Assembly: GCF_902459615.1 (NCBI RefSeq)
Contig: NZ_CABPSA010000004.1
Location: forward strand, 124,001 to 188,000
Reading direction: 5' to 3'
Length of the DNA stretch: 64,000 bases
Origin: Pandoraea commovens
GTDB taxonomy: Bacteria > Pseudomonadota > Gammaproteobacteria > Burkholderiales > Burkholderiaceae
Position numbers and translations under genes: made by a program. Below the pieces are notes generated by a model, which saw only the letters and a program-made list of their open reading frames with translations, searched no databases and was not told the DNA's origin. This document shows positions 62,491 to 64,000 of this stretch, in pieces. Numbering within the stretch: the first letter of the stretch is position 1; each line of letters begins with the position of its first letter.

Positions 62491-64000
62491 TTACTTGCCG
62501 CCGCCCTTGGCTGGCTTCACTGCCCAGCTGTCTTTGAGCGAAACGATACGGTTGAACACCGGTTTGCCCGGGGCCGAATCGTGACGATCGGCCACGAAAT
62601 AGCCGTGGCGCTCGAACTGCACGCGATCGTCCGGCGCAAAGTTCAGCATGCCCGGTTCGACATAGGCTTGCGTCACGCGCTTGGCGTTCGGGTTGAGGGC
62701 GTCGAGGAAGTTCTTTTCGCCAGCGTCCGGGTTCGGATCGAGGAACAGACGGTCGTAGATGCGTACTTCCGCCGCCAGCGCGTGCGACGCACTGACCCAG
62801 TGGATGTTGCCCTTGACCTTGTAGTTGTCTGCACCCGGCGTGCCCGAACGGCTGTCTTCGAAGTAGTTGCAATGCACGGCCGTGACGTTGCCGTCGGCAT
62901 CCGTGTCGAAGCCGGTGCATTCCACGACATAACCGTATCGCAGGCGCACCTTGTTACCGGGGAACAGACGGAAGAAGCCCTTGACCGGCTCTGCCTGGAA
63001 GTCCTCACGCTCGATCCACAGCTCGCGCGAGATGGGGAACGTGCGCATGCCGCGCTCCGGAAAGTGCGGGTGCACCGGGGCGTGGCAGTCTTCCTGCTGG
63101 CCTTCCGGATAGTTATCGATGATGAGCTTGAGCGGGTCGAGTACGGCCGTGGCGCGCGGGGCCTTCGGATCGAGGTCGTCGCGCAGGGCTTGCTCGAGAA
63201 TGCTCATGTCGATCCACGACGCCGACTTGGCCACGCCAATGCGGTCGCAGAACAATTGCAGGCTCTCGGGCGTGAAGCCACGGCGACGCAGGCCGACCAG
63301 CGTCGGCATACGCGGATCGTCCCAACCGTCGACGTATTTTTCGTCGACCAGCTGACGCAGCTTGCGCTTGCTCGTGATGGCGTACGTCAGTTGCAGACGG
63401 GCGAATTCGATCTGCTGCGGCGTCGGGCGCGAGAACATGCCCGCGTCAGCCAACTGGCCGAGCACCCAGTCGTAGAACGGACGCTGATCTTCGAACTCCA
63501 GCGTACAGAGACTGTGCGTGATGTTTTCGATGGCGTCTTCGAGCGGGTGGGCGTAGGTGTACATCGGGTAGATGCACCATGCGTCGCCCGTGCGGTGGTG
63601 ATGTGCGTGGCGGATACGGTAGATGGCCGGATCGCGCAGGTTGATGTTCGGCGATGCCATGTCGATCTTCGCGCGCAGCACGTGCGTGCCGTCGGCAAAT
63701 TCGCCCGCGCGCATGCGGCGGAACAGGTCCAGGTTTTCCTCGACCGTACGATTGCGGAACGGCGAATCCTTACCCGGCTCCACGAGCGTGCCGCGGTTGG
63801 CGCGCATGTCGTCGGCGCTTTGGCTGTCGACGTAGGCGCTGCCACGCTGGATCAGGATCTCGGCAGCCTGATAAAGCTGCTCGAAGTAGTCGCTGGCGAA
63901 ATAGAGGTGCTCCTTCTGCGGCGTCTGGTAGCTGAAACCCAGCCACTTGACCATATCGATGATCGAGTCGACGTATTCGGTCTCTTCCTTCTCGGGGTTG
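62491..64000 (-). CDS. glnS: Glutamine-tRNA ligase, C-terminal part (cut by window end)
   Basis: The 3' part of a class I aminoacyl-tRNA synthetase, about 503 residues visible of an expected 560-590. The reading frame runs off the window end, so the true start and the HIGH motif lie outside. The visible part begins with NPEKEEQEYVDSII-like sequence and holds PNINLRDPAIYRIRHAHHHR, YPMYTYAHPLEDAIENITHS and LCTLEFEDQRPFYDW. The KMSKS-like region is read as ITSKRKLRQLVDE. The anticodon-binding domain follows. It ends DSWAVKPAKGGGK. Confidence 0.97.
   Translation of the reverse strand, partial: NPEKEETEYVDSIIDMVKWLGFSYQTPQKEHLYFASDYFEQLYQAAEILIQRGSAYVDSQSADDMRANRGTLVEPGKDSPFRNRTVEENLDLFRRMRAGEFADGTHVLRAKIDMASPNINLRDPAIYRIRHAHHHRTGDAWCIYPMYTYAHPLEDAIENITHSLCTLEFEDQRPFYDWVLGQLADAGMFSRPTPQQIEFARLQLTYAITSKRKLRQLVDEKYVDGWDDPRMPTLVGLRRRGFTPESLQLFCDRIGVAKSASWIDMSILEQALRDDLDPKAPRATAVLDPLKLIIDNYPEGQQEDCHAPVHPHFPERGMRTFPISRELWIEREDFQAEPVKGFFRLFPGNKVRLRYGYVVECTGFDTDADGNVTAVHCNYFEDSRSGTPGADNYKVKGNIHWVSASHALAAEVRIYDRLFLDPNPDAGEKNFLDALNPNAKRVTQAYVEPGMLNFAPDDRVQFERHGYFVADRHDSAPGKPVFNRIVSLKDSWAVKPAKGGGK

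Overview
The window is about 64 kb of GC-rich, gene-dense bacterial chromosome. Gene content and order suggest a beta-proteobacterium of the Burkholderiaceae, with Pandoraea as the best guess. The reasons are the rpsP-rimM-trmD-rplS / Nudix / CobD-like / rsgA / M48 protease / orn / mog / yjgA / pmbA block, the tmRNA tag ANDETFALAA, and many LysR regulators and ABC transporters. The genus is an inference from overall impression; no search was run. There are no rRNA or tRNA genes, insertion sequences, phage or CRISPR arrays.

Layout. 0-3.2 kb: an XRE regulator and a 577-aa protein of unknown function. 3.5-7.5 kb: a three-gene periplasmic dehydrogenase operon (Tat-exported small subunit, GMC flavoprotein, triheme cytochrome c). 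7.6-12.5 kb: a small membrane protein, an MFS transporter, a LysR regulator, a LysE exporter and a secreted Ntn-type amidase. 12.6-17 kb: ssrA (tmRNA) and a 1328-aa AsmA/DUF748 envelope protein. 17.1-18.5 kb: ubiG-gph. 18.8-21.9 kb: an alanine catabolism module (ald, dadA, divergent Lrp-type regulator). 21.9-26.8 kb: a radical SAM protein behind a LexA box, a DUF2520/TM2/META operon and a sorbosone dehydrogenase-like protein. 27-29.4 kb: rpsP-rimM-trmD-rplS. 29.6-37.2 kb: housekeeping genes. 37.4-42.1 kb: a complete branched-chain amino acid ABC operon (livJHMGF) ending in a terminator. 42.3-45.1 kb: a diguanylate cyclase, folA and thyA. 45.2-48.4 kb: a divergent Fe(III)-type ABC ATPase and permease without a binding protein. 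48.4-56 kb: the most accessory region, with small ORFs, a LysR regulator, an orphan NMT1/SsuA-type binding protein, an aconitase-family enzyme with the swivel domain at the front, and two class III CoA-transferase/racemase proteins. 56.1-61.3 kb: lipoproteins, dinB behind a second LexA box, an MgtC-like protein, phrB and a possible structured RNA. 61.3-64 kb: a urea transporter-like protein and glnS, which is cut by the window end.

How the genes work together. The 49-56 kb cluster looks like uptake, hydration or isomerisation, and CoA activation or epimerisation of a branched di- or tricarboxylic acid under LysR control; the substrate is unknown. DNA damage response is the second theme: two perfect CTGT-N8-ACAG operators sit in front of dinB and the radical SAM gene, and phrB is close to dinB. 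The dadA, ald and Lrp genes feed D- and L-alanine into pyruvate.
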